DNA of 64,000 bases from Tenacibaculum sp. 190524A02b. Lineage in GTDB: Bacteria; Bacteroidota; Bacteroidia; Flavobacteriales; Flavobacteriaceae. The DNA lies in contig NZ_OZ038525.1 in NCBI RefSeq assembly GCF_964036645.1, forward strand, positions 186,001 to 250,000, written 5' to 3'. Positions 24,513 to 34,866 of this stretch are shown here, piece by piece. Numbering within the stretch: the first letter of the stretch is position 1; the number at the start of each line of letters is the position of its first letter. The notes below the pieces were generated by a model. The model did no database searches and was not told the DNA's origin. It worked only from the letters and a program-made list of their open reading frames with translations. A program made the position numbers and the translations under genes.

Positions 24513-27500
24513 TTATTTAACTATTATGATCTTTTTAAATAAGAAGTTATTCTCTTGCTTTCCTTTAATGAAATACATTCCATTAGGTAGTTGAGGTAAA
24601 TTAAGCTCAACTTTATGTTGTATAGGCGTTTTAGTAGTTGTATAAATTAACTTACCTTCCATATTAACTACTTGTAAATCCAAACTTTTATTAGAAGGAG
24701 TAATTAAGAATATGTTTTCCTTTGTAGGTATTGGATATACTACTACTTTATTATTATAAATAGCGTCACTAATACTAGCGGTATTATCAGAAACCATAAT
24801 ACTGTAATCCTCAACTTCACCAATACCAGAATCTTCACCACAAGCGGAAATATCTGATTTTCCATATGCTTTTCTAATACGCATACGTAAAGGGGTAGCT
24901 GTAATAGCATTATTAGGTACAGTTATGTTTGTATTATAAGGTCCAATTCCTGATTTTTTATATACCTGCTCTTGTGTTTCAAATTGTTTGTTGTTATTCC
25001 AATCAATCCATACAACAATTACATTAGCATCCCATGTTTCATTTTTAGTTTCAATAGCTATAGAGAATGTATCACCTGATTTAAAGGTGTCAAACTGATT
25101 GGTGTAATTTGAATAAGCTTTGAAATCAGAAGTATTATTTACGTTTCCAAATGTAACTTTAGTAATATAAGAATCATCTCTAAGTGTTGAGGCAGGACAA
25201 TAGTCACCATCAGGATTGGTATCTTTGTCATTGTCAGTGATAGTTCCGGTTCCAGATATTGATCCAGAAGTAATCTTATATGTTTCATTGTCTTCTACAA
25301 TATCATCATCTATAGTAGGTATGGTTATCGTAAATCTAGAAATACCACTAGGAATAGTAATATTAGTACCATCAAAAGTCACGTTGTTAGAAAAAGTAGG
25401 AGCTTGAAAATCGACATTACTATCAGCAGAAATACCATTAATACGCATAGGAAAGCTCACTGATTGCGAGCTAGCTGTTGATAGTACAACAGTGTGTTGG
25501 AAGTTATTACCTTCAACTCCGGTAACATTACTAATTGAGTTTATTTTACTAGGGGTATCGTCTATATCGTTACTAATGATTAAACCGTAATCAGCTGTAT
25601 TTCCACTTTCATATTTACCACAAGCATTTTCTCCAGCATCATTCTTTACAAGATGCCCAGTAACTCTTAAACCAAGTTTTTTACCTATTACAGCACTATT
25701 GGGCACGGTAATATTTTCTGTGAATTCATATTCTCCATTGGCATTATAATCTGAAACTTTCACTTCTTTAGAAACCAAAAGTTCATTACTTGTAAATTGA
25801 CTGTCATAATTCCAGTCTGCCCAAACACGTACACGATTTAAATCGCCATTACCACCATTCCCTTTTTCAGCTTTTATAGTGATAGGGTAGGTGTCTCCAG
25901 CTTTTAGTTCTGTACTAACAGAATTAAAATAATTGTCATAAACACTTGTTCTTGGTTTATGGTTTATAGTTGCTAATTTTACATTATTAACACTAAAGTA
26001 AGATCCAAATTCAGGGCTACTATCACAATATTTTAATTGAGAAGTAATATATTGAGGTTTTGTTAGCGTTTTTGTTTCTCCTTTACTATTAGTAACCTCT
26101 AGAGTAACATCATATTTACCAGCTTCTTTAAATAATATTCCTTGTGGATTTCTTTTATTAGAAGAAGATGGAGTTCCACCTTGAAAAGTCCATTTCCAAG
26201 AAGTAATAGTATTACTACCTCCCGCTGTAGAGTTATCAGCAAAGTTAACTTTATCAGAGAAATTAACTATGGTTGGTGTTCCGTAAAACTCCACTGAGAA
26301 AGGAGTGTTATCATCAGTTATAGAGATACCATAGTCTTCTGATTCACCGCTGTCTATTGTAGAACAAGCAGAATCACCTTCTTCTCTTTGAACATAATGG
26401 ACTAGAACCCTAAAAGCAGTTTCGTCTATGTTTATAGAATTTGGAATAGTAATATTTGTATTGTGAGTATAGTTTCCTTGGGCATTGGCTTGGGAGTTTG
26501 CATAGGTATGAGATTCTACCAATTCATTATCTTCATAAATGAAGTTTTTATTCCAATCAAACCATATTTGAATTCTAAAGTTGTCTCCATCACCACCTTT
26601 ACCTTTATTTGTGGTAATACTCAAAGGGTATGTTTTTCCTTTTTGGGTTACAAATTTAATTTTAGAAGTATTATCAGTAGTACCTTCATAAGCAGTTTCG
26701 TTTATAGTGCCATTAAAATCTACTTTGGTAATGTGCCCATAAGTGGCATAGCGAATGTTAACATTACAGTATTCTGTATACTCATCTTTAAAAGCAACTG
26801 TAAACTTTAATTTTTTATTAAATAATTGATCTACTCCACCCGTAATCATGTTATTTAAAAAGTTTACAATAAGGTTTTCAGTTGAGTTTATTGCTTCATG
26901 ATTTGTAGCAGTACCTCTTAAGGTGATAGTTGCTTTTGTGTTACTAGTAGCTTCAATTTTACTAGTCAATCCTGTTGGTAAATTGTCTATAATGTAATCG
27001 ATACCAATAGCAAATTCACCAGAACTTTTACTGAATGTACAGTCTTCACATGTAATGTCTATAGTTTTTTCAATAATACCATCATTTAAAAAGCGTTCTT
27101 CAAAAGTTGTAGAAGAAGCTACTACTCTTGCGTTTTGTGCAGTAGCCAATCCTGTAGCAATAAGGTTTTCTTCAGTCCACAATGTATTTCTAGCGACAGA
27201 GTTTTCTAAAGCATTCACCATTCTATCTACTTGTCCTTTAGTGAACATTTTATAACAATCTGTGTAATCCATGAAGTTTTCATTATTAATTTCTTGGTTT
27301 AAACAGTTTTTAATAACTCTACAACGTGTTCCTGAAGAGTTTTTTTTCTGAGAAGGAGTGTCAGCAACACCATCACCATCATTAGGGTTGTTATTACAAA
27401 TACCTTTGTCAAAAGTATGGGGTAAATCTAAGTAATGACCAAATTCATGAGTTAATACAGAGCGAAAGTTTTCATTAGTGTTTTTACCTAAATAACTACC

Positions 27501-28151
27501 ATTGTATACAATACGAGCAATGTTTTGATCCGACATACTTTTACTTGGATACCATGCTACACCAGATTTATAAAAATCTCCATCACCTTCTAAATCACGG
27601 GTAATATAGATATTACAATATTTATAATTATCCCATGCTACACGTTTTACTTCTGGAGAATTGTAATTAGCCATTCCAGAGGCTTCGTTGTAAAAAACGA
27701 CCCCAGTGGTAGGGTTACCATTAGGGTCTAATTGAGCTAATTTAAAAGTAATATCAAGAGGTTGCTTAATAGCATCAAAAGGGGCATCTATAGTTGTATA
27801 ATCAGCATTTAAACCTTGAAAATCTTCATTAGTTAGCTTAAGTGCTTCTTTAATAATGTCTAGGGTAACGGTAGTGCCTCCGTTATAGGTTTTTCCAAAA
27901 ACATGAAAAACAACAGGAACAACATATGATTTAGCCTTGTTCATTTTTCTAAATTGATTGGAATTTATTTGTTTACGTAACTGTTGTAATTCAGTTTTAG
28001 CTTGAGGGTTTAGTTTGTATAATTCTTTGATTGCTTTGTCTGTACCACAAGTGTTTTCATTAAATTCTTGTGCTAAGCTATTAGTGGAAATAAGCGAAAT
28101 AAAGCTTAAAGCCAAGACAATAAGTTGTTTGGGTAAATTAAAAAGGGACAT
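24513..28151 (-). CDS. Secreted M43-type zinc metalloprotease with GEVED, PKD, Calx-beta and T9SS domains
   Basis: A 1212-aa exoprotein. Signal peptide at 1-27. The M43 (pappalysin-like) domain has the zinc motif HEFGHYLDLPH at residues 235-245 (His235, Glu236, His239, His245) and a Met-turn in NFMDYTDCYKMF. The family usually has Gly where this protein has Asp242. Downstream are a GEVED module (RIQIWFDWNKNF...SGESEDYGI), a PKD domain (WKWTFQGGTPSS), a second GEVED, a Calx-beta-like unit, a third GEVED and a type A T9SS sorting domain at the end (VVYPIPTKENIFL). It should be exported through the outer membrane and act on extracellular protein. It is paralogous to the next gene. Confidence 0.88.
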   Translation of the reverse strand: MSLFNLPKQLIVLALSFISLISTNSLAQEFNENTCGTDKAIKELYKLNPQAKTELQQLRKQINSNQFRKMNKAKSYVVPVVFHVFGKTYNGGTTVTLDIIKEALKLTNEDFQGLNADYTTIDAPFDAIKQPLDITFKLAQLDPNGNPTTGVVFYNEASGMANYNSPEVKRVAWDNYKYCNIYITRDLEGDGDFYKSGVAWYPSKSMSDQNIARIVYNGSYLGKNTNENFRSVLTHEFGHYLDLPHTFDKGICNNNPNDGDGVADTPSQKKNSSGTRCRVIKNCLNQEINNENFMDYTDCYKMFTKGQVDRMVNALENSVARNTLWTEENLIATGLATAQNARVVASSTTFEERFLNDGIIEKTIDITCEDCTFSKSSGEFAIGIDYIIDNLPTGLTSKIEATSNTKATITLRGTATNHEAINSTENLIVNFLNNMITGGVDQLFNKKLKFTVAFKDEYTEYCNVNIRYATYGHITKVDFNGTINETAYEGTTDNTSKIKFVTQKGKTYPLSITTNKGKGGDGDNFRIQIWFDWNKNFIYEDNELVESHTYANSQANAQGNYTHNTNITIPNSINIDETAFRVLVHYVQREEGDSACSTIDSGESEDYGISITDDNTPFSVEFYGTPTIVNFSDKVNFADNSTAGGSNTITSWKWTFQGGTPSSSNKRNPQGILFKEAGKYDVTLEVTNSKGETKTLTKPQYITSQLKYCDSSPEFGSYFSVNNVKLATINHKPRTSVYDNYFNSVSTELKAGDTYPITIKAEKGNGGNGDLNRVRVWADWNYDSQFTSNELLVSKEVKVSDYNANGEYEFTENITVPNSAVIGKKLGLRVTGHLVKNDAGENACGKYESGNTADYGLIISNDIDDTPSKINSISNVTGVEGNNFQHTVVLSTASSQSVSFPMRINGISADSNVDFQAPTFSNNVTFDGTNITIPSGISRFTITIPTIDDDIVEDNETYKITSGSISGTGTITDNDKDTNPDGDYCPASTLRDDSYITKVTFGNVNNTSDFKAYSNYTNQFDTFKSGDTFSIAIETKNETWDANVIVVWIDWNNNKQFETQEQVYKKSGIGPYNTNITVPNNAITATPLRMRIRKAYGKSDISACGEDSGIGEVEDYSIMVSDNTASISDAIYNNKVVVYPIPTKENIFLITPSNKSLDLQVVNMEGKLIYTTTKTPIQHKVELNLPQLPNGMYFIKGKQENNFLFKKIIIVK

Positions 28152-28395
28152 AACTTACTATTTTAAGGGTGAAATTTTGAGTTTGTTTTGAGTTTAAAGG
28201 GGTAAAAGGGTGAGTTTTTTTGCTATAGTTTTATGTTTTACTGGGTTATTATTTTTATTAGTTTTTGATCAAAAAGTATTAAACCTTTATTTGGTTTAAT
28301 TGCATCTAAAACTCTATAGACTACTTTTTATTGTATAGCTTATTTGAAAATAATAGTATTATTTTACCTTATATTGATATAATTTTAAATAAAAA

Positions 28396-28419
28396 AGCAA
28401 CCTTAATACTAAGGTTGCT
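28396..28419 (-). terminator. Hairpin terminator between the two metalloprotease genes
   Basis: A 10-bp perfect stem (28396-28405 with 28410-28419) with a 4-nt ATAC loop; the minus-strand reading ends in T6. It lies downstream of the 1357-aa protease gene, so the two paralogues are probably separate transcription units. Confidence 0.75.
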
Positions 28420-28444
28420 AATAATTAGGGAAAAAATAAAAGGT

Positions 28445-28488
28445 GTAGTTCACTCACCCTTCCTACTATTGTTAATTAAGTGAACTAC
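28445..28488. repeat. Perfect 10-bp inverted repeat with 24-nt spacer
   Basis: GTAGTTCACT (28445-28454) and AGTGAACTAC (28479-28488) lie in the 426-bp gap between the protease genes. There is no T tract, so it is not an obvious terminator. It could be a 3' UTR hairpin or a protein-binding dyad. The rest of the gap (28152-28395) shows only AT-rich promoter-like sequence. Confidence 0.5.
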
Positions 28489-28577
28489 AAGGGTAATAAA
28501 GAAGTTATTAGATAGTACCACCATTTACTTTTTTCGCTCCCTGATTATTTTGTAAACGGTGATACTTAAATAGCGCA

Positions 28578-31500
28578 TTATTTGGCTATAATAATCTTTT
28601 TATAAGACACTTTTCCTTTTTGAGTACCTCTCATAAAGTAGATACCATTAGGTAATTGCTTTAATGATAGGTTTACTTTATTTGATGTTGGATTTTTGGT
28701 GGTTTTATATACAGTTTTTCCTTTTATATCAAGAATGTGTATATTCATTGTTTCAGGTGATGAAGTTTCTAAATACAATACATCTTTAGAAGGAATTGGA
28801 TATACTGATACTTGATTAAAAGTATTATCAGGATATGATATTCCAGCAGTTGCTCCAGAAATCAAGATAGAATAATCTTCTACCTCACCAAAATAATTAT
28901 CTTCTCCACAAGGTTCAACATAATCTGAACCATAAGCCATTCTAACACGCATACGCAATGACTTATCTGTAATAGCATTTGAAGGTACTGCAATATCAGA
29001 GGAGTATGGACCAGCTCCATATAGTTTATAAACTCTTTCTGTTTCTTCAAATTGTCCATTGTTATTCCAATCAATCCAAGCTCCAATAGCATTGTAGGTC
29101 CAATGGTCATTTTTAGTAGTAATATTTAGTGTAAAAGTTTCACCAATTGTAAATGTATCAGACATACTTGTATAATCTGAGTATGGTTGATGTTCAGAAG
29201 CGTTACTAATATTTCCAAAAGAAACATTGGTGATATGAGAATCATCACGAACAGTTGAAGCAGTACAATACTCAATAGGTGTTGTATCACTTGAAACTAT
29301 GATAGAATAATCTTCTACTTCTCCAAAATAAGAATCCTCACCACAGGGGGTAATCTTGTCTTCAGATCCATATCCTTTTCTAATTCTCATTCGTAAAGAT
29401 TTACCAGTAACAGCGTCTTTTGGTACTGTTATATCTGCTACATAAGGACCACCTCTAAAGGCACTGAACACTTTTTCACTTTCTTCAAACTGTTTGTTAT
29501 CATTCCAGTCAATCCAAGCACCTACAGCATTATAGGTCCAAGTATTCATTTTAGTTTCTATAGTTAAAGTAAAGGTAGTTTCTGGTTCAAAAGTATCTGA
29601 CATATTTGAGTAGTCAGAGTACCCTTCATGTTCAGATGAGTTTTCAACAGTTCCGTATGTTACTTTTGTAATGTATGAATCATCTCTAGTTGTAGATGCT
29701 ATACAATAATCACTAGGATTAGTATCAGAGTCATTATCAGTTATCACGCCACTAGCAGTTATGGAACCAGATTTAATAGTGTATGATTCATTACTTTCTA
29801 CATCAGAATCATCAATAGTTGGAATAGTAATTTTAAAACTAGCAATATTAGCAGGAACAATTATGTTAACTCCATTATAAGTGACTCCATTACTAAAAGT
29901 TGCAACACCAAAATCATCACCTTTAGTAGCAGTCTCATCAGTGATGCTTAAAGGGTAAGTTTCTTCTTTACTTGTAGTATTTGTTAAAGTAACGGTATGT
30001 TCTAAGTCTGTACCTTCTAAAGCTACAGCACTACTGATTGTACTTATTTTTGGAGATTCGTTTCCACTACCATCTACTATGTTAATTCCATAATCAGAAG
30101 TGTTACCACTATCATAGCTTCCACAAGCTGTTTCACCTCCTTTTCCATCAACATAATGACCAATAATTCTAAGCGCTACTTTTTTTCCTATTGCAGCATT
30201 ATTAGGAACAGTTATGTTATCAGTAAATTCAAATTCATCATTTGAATTATAATCAGAAGCTTTAACTTCTCTAGAAATCATTAATTCATCTTGTGAAAAT
30301 TGACTATCAAAATTCCAGTCAGCCCATACACGTACTCTGTTAACATCACCATTCCCACCGTTACCTTTCTCAGTTTTTATTGTAATAGGGTAGGTTTGTC
30401 CAACAGTTAAATTGGTAGTAACTGTATCGTAATAACTATAAGAATTACTCTTAAATGGTTCATGGTTAATAGTAGCAATTTGAACTTTATTTACATTAAA
30501 GTATGTGCCAAAATTAGGACTACTATCACAGTATAATAATTTAGAAGTAATATAATCAGTTTTGGTTAATGTTTTGGTAGCTCCAGTAGCTGTAGTTACT
30601 TCAAGAGTTACGTCATATTTCCCTGCTTCTTTAAATAAAATACCTTTAGGGTTTCTTTCTGTTGAAGTAGAAGGAGTTCCTCCTTCAAAAGTCCATTTCC
30701 AAGCATTAATATTATCTCCATTATCAGCAACAGAAGTATCTGAGAAGTTAACTTCATCTGAGAAGTTTACGTCAGTTGGTGTTCCGTAAAAATCAACAGT
30801 AAAAGGAGTGTCTTGATCTAATACGGTAATACCATAATCTTCAGATTCTCCACTATCAATAGTAGAACAAGCTGTATCTCCTTCATTGCCTTGTACATAA
30901 TGTGCTAATACTCTAAAAGCAGTGTCACCTAGACTAATATCTGAGGGGATCGTAATATCTGTAGTATATGTATAATTACCATCAGCATCTGCTTGCGCAT
31001 TTCCATAAGAATGTGTTTTTACTAATTCACTATCGTCATAAATAAAATCTTTATTCCAGTCAAACCATACTTGGATTCTTAAATTATCTCCATTGCCTCC
31101 CTTTCCTTTATTTGTAGTAATACTTAAAGGATATGTTTGCCCTTGCTTAGTTTTGAACTTTATTTTGGAAGTATTATCAGTTGTACCTTCATAAGCTGTT
31201 TCATTAACAACACCATTGAAATCTACTTTTGTTATATGTGTATAAGTAGCGTAACGAATATTTATATTACAATATTCAGTGTATGTATCTTTAAAGTTAA
31301 CCTTAAATTTTAAGTTTTGATTATAAAGTTGTGAAGCGCCTCCACTAATCATTGGGTTTAAAAAATTAAGTGTTAAGTTAGAAACTGAATTAGTAGCTTC
31401 ATGATTGGTAGCGTTACCTTCCAGAGTTAAAGTAGCTTTATTGTTAGATACTGCTTCTAACTTTGCAGTCATACCAGAAGGGATGTTATCAATTGAATAG

Positions 31501-32651
31501 TCAGTATCTAGTGTGTAATTCCCTGAACTTTTAGTGAAATTACAGTCAATACAGTTGATCTCTATAGATTTTTCAATAGCACCATCATTTAAAAAACGCT
31601 CTTCAAAAACATTAGAAGAAGCAGTTACTCTAGCTCCAAGATCTTGAGAAAGCCCAGTAGCTATTAAGTTTTCATCTGTCCATAAAGTGTTTCTTGTAAC
31701 AGAGTTTTCTAAAGCGTTTACCATACGGTCTACTTGTCCTTTTGTAAACATTTTGTAACAATCTGTATAATCCATGAAATTTTCATTATTAATTTCTTGG
31801 TTTAAACAGTTTTTTATAACGTTACATTGAGTACCAGCTGAGTGGTTTTTCTGAGAAGGAGTATCAGCTACACCGTCCCCATCATTAGGATCATTATTAC
31901 AAACCCCTTTATCAAAAGTATGCGGTAAGTCTAAATAATGGCCAAATTCATGAGTAAATACAGAACGAAAGTTTTCATTTGTATTTGTACCTAGATAGCT
32001 TCCGTTGTATACAATACGAGCTATATTTTCGTCTGACATTCCTTTGCTAGGGTACCAAGCAACACCTGAGTTATAGTGGTCACCATCATCATACAAGTCC
32101 CTTGTTATATATATATTACAATATTTGTAATTATCCCAAGCTACTTGCTTTACAATAGGAGATCCATAATTTCCCATTCCTGAAGCTTTGTCATAAAACA
32201 CGACTCCAGTTGTTGGGTTTCCATCTGGGTCTAATTGTGCCAACTTGAATGTAATATCAAGAGGTTGTTTTATAGCATCAAAAGGTGCATCAATCGTTGT
32301 ATAATCGGCATTCAAACCTTGAAAATCTTCGTTTGTCAGTTTTAATGCTTCTTTTACAATATCTAATGTTACTTTACTTCCACCATTAAAAGTATTTCCA
32401 AATACATGTACTACTACAGGTACAACATAAGATTTAGCCTTACTTTTATTATGTAGTAAAGATTTTGTTTGCTGTCGTAACTGGAAAAGTTCCAGTTTAG
32501 AGTTCGGTTTCGCTTTGTGTAAAGCATCCATGGCCTGATCAATACCGCAGGTCGTCTTTTTAAACTCTTGAGATTTGGCAACCCAAGAACTTAAAGCTAA
32601 TGAGCTTACAATGAGTAAACGAATTAGTCTTTCCTTTTTTAGAAGGGTCAT
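28578..32651 (-). CDS. Secreted M43-type zinc metalloprotease, larger paralogue
   Basis: A 1357-aa paralogue of the preceding gene with the same order: signal peptide (1-27), M43 domain with HEFGHYLDLPH at residues 234-244 and Met-turn, GEVED, PKD (WKWTFEGGTPST), GEVED, Calx-beta-like unit, then two GEVED copies near the end (DDSYITKVTYG and DDSHITNVSFG units) instead of one, and a T9SS sorting domain. The two proteases are nearly identical through the catalytic domain and diverge in the tail, so they arose by tandem duplication with gain or loss of a GEVED repeat. GEVED modules may mediate adhesion or ligand binding. Confidence 0.88.
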   Translation of the reverse strand: MTLLKKERLIRLLIVSSLALSSWVAKSQEFKKTTCGIDQAMDALHKAKPNSKLELFQLRQQTKSLLHNKSKAKSYVVPVVVHVFGNTFNGGSKVTLDIVKEALKLTNEDFQGLNADYTTIDAPFDAIKQPLDITFKLAQLDPDGNPTTGVVFYDKASGMGNYGSPIVKQVAWDNYKYCNIYITRDLYDDGDHYNSGVAWYPSKGMSDENIARIVYNGSYLGTNTNENFRSVFTHEFGHYLDLPHTFDKGVCNNDPNDGDGVADTPSQKNHSAGTQCNVIKNCLNQEINNENFMDYTDCYKMFTKGQVDRMVNALENSVTRNTLWTDENLIATGLSQDLGARVTASSNVFEERFLNDGAIEKSIEINCIDCNFTKSSGNYTLDTDYSIDNIPSGMTAKLEAVSNNKATLTLEGNATNHEATNSVSNLTLNFLNPMISGGASQLYNQNLKFKVNFKDTYTEYCNINIRYATYTHITKVDFNGVVNETAYEGTTDNTSKIKFKTKQGQTYPLSITTNKGKGGNGDNLRIQVWFDWNKDFIYDDSELVKTHSYGNAQADADGNYTYTTDITIPSDISLGDTAFRVLAHYVQGNEGDTACSTIDSGESEDYGITVLDQDTPFTVDFYGTPTDVNFSDEVNFSDTSVADNGDNINAWKWTFEGGTPSTSTERNPKGILFKEAGKYDVTLEVTTATGATKTLTKTDYITSKLLYCDSSPNFGTYFNVNKVQIATINHEPFKSNSYSYYDTVTTNLTVGQTYPITIKTEKGNGGNGDVNRVRVWADWNFDSQFSQDELMISREVKASDYNSNDEFEFTDNITVPNNAAIGKKVALRIIGHYVDGKGGETACGSYDSGNTSDYGINIVDGSGNESPKISTISSAVALEGTDLEHTVTLTNTTSKEETYPLSITDETATKGDDFGVATFSNGVTYNGVNIIVPANIASFKITIPTIDDSDVESNESYTIKSGSITASGVITDNDSDTNPSDYCIASTTRDDSYITKVTYGTVENSSEHEGYSDYSNMSDTFEPETTFTLTIETKMNTWTYNAVGAWIDWNDNKQFEESEKVFSAFRGGPYVADITVPKDAVTGKSLRMRIRKGYGSEDKITPCGEDSYFGEVEDYSIIVSSDTTPIEYCTASTVRDDSHITNVSFGNISNASEHQPYSDYTSMSDTFTIGETFTLNITTKNDHWTYNAIGAWIDWNNNGQFEETERVYKLYGAGPYSSDIAVPSNAITDKSLRMRVRMAYGSDYVEPCGEDNYFGEVEDYSILISGATAGISYPDNTFNQVSVYPIPSKDVLYLETSSPETMNIHILDIKGKTVYKTTKNPTSNKVNLSLKQLPNGIYFMRGTQKGKVSYKKIIIAK

Positions 32652-32934
32652 AATTTATAAAGTTTATAGTTGTGGGTAAAGATATGTATTTAATACTAGT
32701 TGGTACTGGTTGGTTTTTTGTTTTAGTAATATTATTTTATCATAAATGTAAAAAATGGTTATAATTTTTAATAAAGCTGTGGTTTGTTGCGTGGTTTAAG
32801 TAATTAATTGAAAGTTTTTTAACTTTTTTGTTGTTAAGTGGTTGGGTTTTTTGTCTTTTTTTAACAAAAATAGAAACTCTTATAAAGAATATGAAAAATT
32901 AGTTTTGTACGTAAAATAACTATACTTTTATAGT

Positions 32935-33678
32935 ATGAACACATTACGACTATTACTACTTGAAGATTTAGATAGAGAAGCTTCTGGCTTGATAACTTTT
33001 TTAGAAAATAATAATTACGAAGTAATACGAGTAGCTAATACTGCTGAGGCAGAAAGAGCTATTAAAAACCGCTTTTTTGATGTTGTTATTTTAGATATAA
33101 TGATAGATGGAAAGCCCGATGGAATTGATTTTGCAAAAAAAATGAATGAAGATGGTTTAGAAATTCCATTTTTATTTTTAACCAGTATGCAGAGTAAGGC
33201 AATTTTTGATGAAGCAAAATTGACTAACCCGATGGTTTATTTATTAAAACCTTATAATGAGTTAGAGTTATTATACTCATTAGAATTAGCTATAGAGTCT
33301 TGTTATCAACAAGCTAATAGTATTAGTTTTAGTGAGAAAAGTGCAGTATTAAGTCCTTCCTATTTATTTATTAAAAAGAAAAGGAGCGTAGTTAAGGTAG
33401 ATGTAAGTAATATCAACTACATAGAGGTTAAGGAGAAGTATTGTAGCTTGTTATGTGATGATGGTATTTATTTAATAAAACTATCCTTAACTAAGTTGAA
33501 AGAAATGCTTTCTAATCCTGATTTTAGACAAGTACATAGAAACTATTTAGTAAATGTTAAAAAAATAAAAGAAATATATTTTGAAGATAATTTAATAATT
33601 CTTCAAAATAAAGAACAAGTTCCGTTTAGTGAGCGTTATAAAAATGCTTTTATAAAAGATAACACTATTTTTAGGTAA
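32935..33678 (+). CDS. LytTR-family response regulator, orphan
   Basis: A 247-aa regulator. The receiver has acidic residues Glu10-Asp11, phosphoacceptor Asp54 (VVILDIMIDG) and a conserved Lys in LLKPYNE; the LytTR DNA-binding domain lies at about 140-240 (INYIEVKEKYCSLL, FRQVHRNYLVNV). No kinase gene is adjacent. It is divergent from the metalloprotease gene across 283 bp, so it may control it, or it may respond to a kinase such as the LytS-type one at 21 kb. It is clearly different from the broken regulator at 23 kb. Confidence 0.9.
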   Translation: MNTLRLLLLEDLDREASGLITFLENNNYEVIRVANTAEAERAIKNRFFDVVILDIMIDGKPDGIDFAKKMNEDGLEIPFLFLTSMQSKAIFDEAKLTNPMVYLLKPYNELELLYSLELAIESCYQQANSISFSEKSAVLSPSYLFIKKKRSVVKVDVSNINYIEVKEKYCSLLCDDGIYLIKLSLTKLKEMLSNPDFRQVHRNYLVNVKKIKEIYFEDNLIILQNKEQVPFSERYKNAFIKDNTIFR

Positions 33679-33731
33679 AATATATTAGATTTAATGCACA
33701 GGAGTTAACTCTTGACTATTGTATTAAAAAA

Positions 33732-34457
33732 TTAAAGGTTTCTAATATCAAACACACTTCCATTAGGGAGTGTGTTTTTTGTGTCTATTTCGTATATGGT
33801 GTTAGCAACAAATTCTGGACTGTATAGTTGATTATTTTCTTTTAAGTCAATAAAACGTTGCAAGTTTTTAAAATCTTTTATATCAGTACTTCTTATTTGC
33901 ATTTGCATATCGGTATCAACTACTCCAGGGTATAATGAAATACAATGTATTCCATTTTTTTTATATTGTTGCTCAGCTGCGATAGCCCTAGTAAGCATAT
34001 CCAAAGCAGCTTTAGTAGTACAATAAATACTCCATCCTTCATATGCTTTAATAGCAGCACCAGATGAGATATTAATTATTTTTTTGATACTTTTTAACTC
34101 TTGAGTCAACTTAATAAATAAGCTACACAAAATAGTAGGAGTAGCAGTATTTACTTGAATCGTTTTTAAAATATCTTCTGAATCAATATTTTCAATATTA
34201 GAAATTGTACCAAGTCTACCAGCATTATTAATTAAAGTTATAGAAGTAATAGATTGCTTTTTTATTTCATCAAGGAGCATTTTAAATTTTAGTTTAGTTT
34301 CCTTTGAATTATTTAGATCTATAGAAATTTGAGTAACATTTTGCAAATCAACAATACTTCTTGCTAAAGAGTATACTTTATAATTTTCAGAGGCATATTT
34401 TTCAGCTAATGCTTTTCCAATGCCTTTACTGGCACCCGTTATTATTACAATATTCAT
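33732..34457 (-). CDS. Short-chain dehydrogenase/reductase (SDR)
   Basis: A 241-aa NAD(P)-dependent oxidoreductase starting at the ATG at 34457 (MNIVIITGASKGIGKALAE); a longer frame to 34472 adds five doubtful residues. Seen: cofactor motif TGASKGIG, NNAG, the catalytic Ser in INISSGAA and the YCTTKAA Tyr-x-x-x-Lys motif, then PGVVDT. It resembles the sepiapterin-reductase/YueD-type SDRs, but the substrate cannot be told. Confidence 0.88.
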   Translation of the reverse strand: MNIVIITGASKGIGKALAEKYASENYKVYSLARSIVDLQNVTQISIDLNNSKETKLKFKMLLDEIKKQSITSITLINNAGRLGTISNIENIDSEDILKTIQVNTATPTILCSLFIKLTQELKSIKKIINISSGAAIKAYEGWSIYCTTKAALDMLTRAIAAEQQYKKNGIHCISLYPGVVDTDMQMQIRSTDIKDFKNLQRFIDLKENNQLYSPEFVANTIYEIDTKNTLPNGSVFDIRNL

Positions 34458-34647
34458 AAAGTAAAGGTACATAAAAAAGAAGTGATTATTCTTTTAAATG
34501 TCGATTAATGCCACTCATCTATACTTTCATTTCATTTTAACGAAGCTTTGTAGTAGCTAAACTTAATTGTCTAGTAAGTGTTCCAATACCGTTGTATTTT
34601 TATCACGAAGTTTTTCATTATTAGATTTTAAAATTGGTTTTTAGTTT

Positions 34648-34665
34648 AGCTCTCTTTGGAGAGCT
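34648..34665 (+). terminator. Orphan hairpin terminator
   Basis: A 7-bp stem AGCTCTC/GAGAGCT with a TTTG loop and T7 tail, in the 514-bp gap 34458-34971. No + strand gene ends just upstream (the nearest ends at 33678 and a minus-strand gene intervenes), so a short transcript may end here. Confidence 0.65.
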
Positions 34666-34699
34666 TTTTTTATGTTTTAATGGTAACTAGGTATTCAAT

Positions 34700-34737
34700 T
34701 AAGGGAAAACCCTTAGTTGTTTTTTAGGGGTAACCCT
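34700..34737. promoter_or_regulatory. Paired AGGG-n-CCCT palindromes
   Basis: Two short dyads, TAAGGG-AAAA-CCCTTA (34700-34715) and AGGGGTAACCCT (34726-34737), are spaced about 24 bp centre to centre, upstream of the second orphan terminator. Two similar half-sites suggest an operator for a dimeric regulator. This is inference only. Confidence 0.4.
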
Positions 34738-34739
34738 TA

Positions 34740-34866
34740 TCTGAAATTTGATTAAAATTCTCTAACTTGCAGATGTGTTTGCTAGGGAATGTCGAACACG
34801 AAAAAGCATTCTGCTAATATTTAAGGGATAATTCCCTTTCAGAAATGAAAGGGAATTTTTATTTCT
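34740..34866 (+). ncRNA. Candidate small RNA ending in a strong terminator
   Basis: Ends at a 10-bp perfect hairpin ATTCCCTTTC/GAAAGGGAAT (34831-34840 with 34847-34856) with a T-rich tail. A near-consensus -7 element (GAAATTTG) lies at about 34743-34750. No open frame of useful length fits between them. The 5' end is a guess. It could instead be a leader or attenuator of the Crp-family gene that starts at 34972. Confidence 0.35.

Noticed and set aside
28578..32651. Possibility that the two metalloprotease genes are an assembly duplication
   Set aside because: They differ throughout at the DNA and protein level and in GEVED number, so they are true paralogues.
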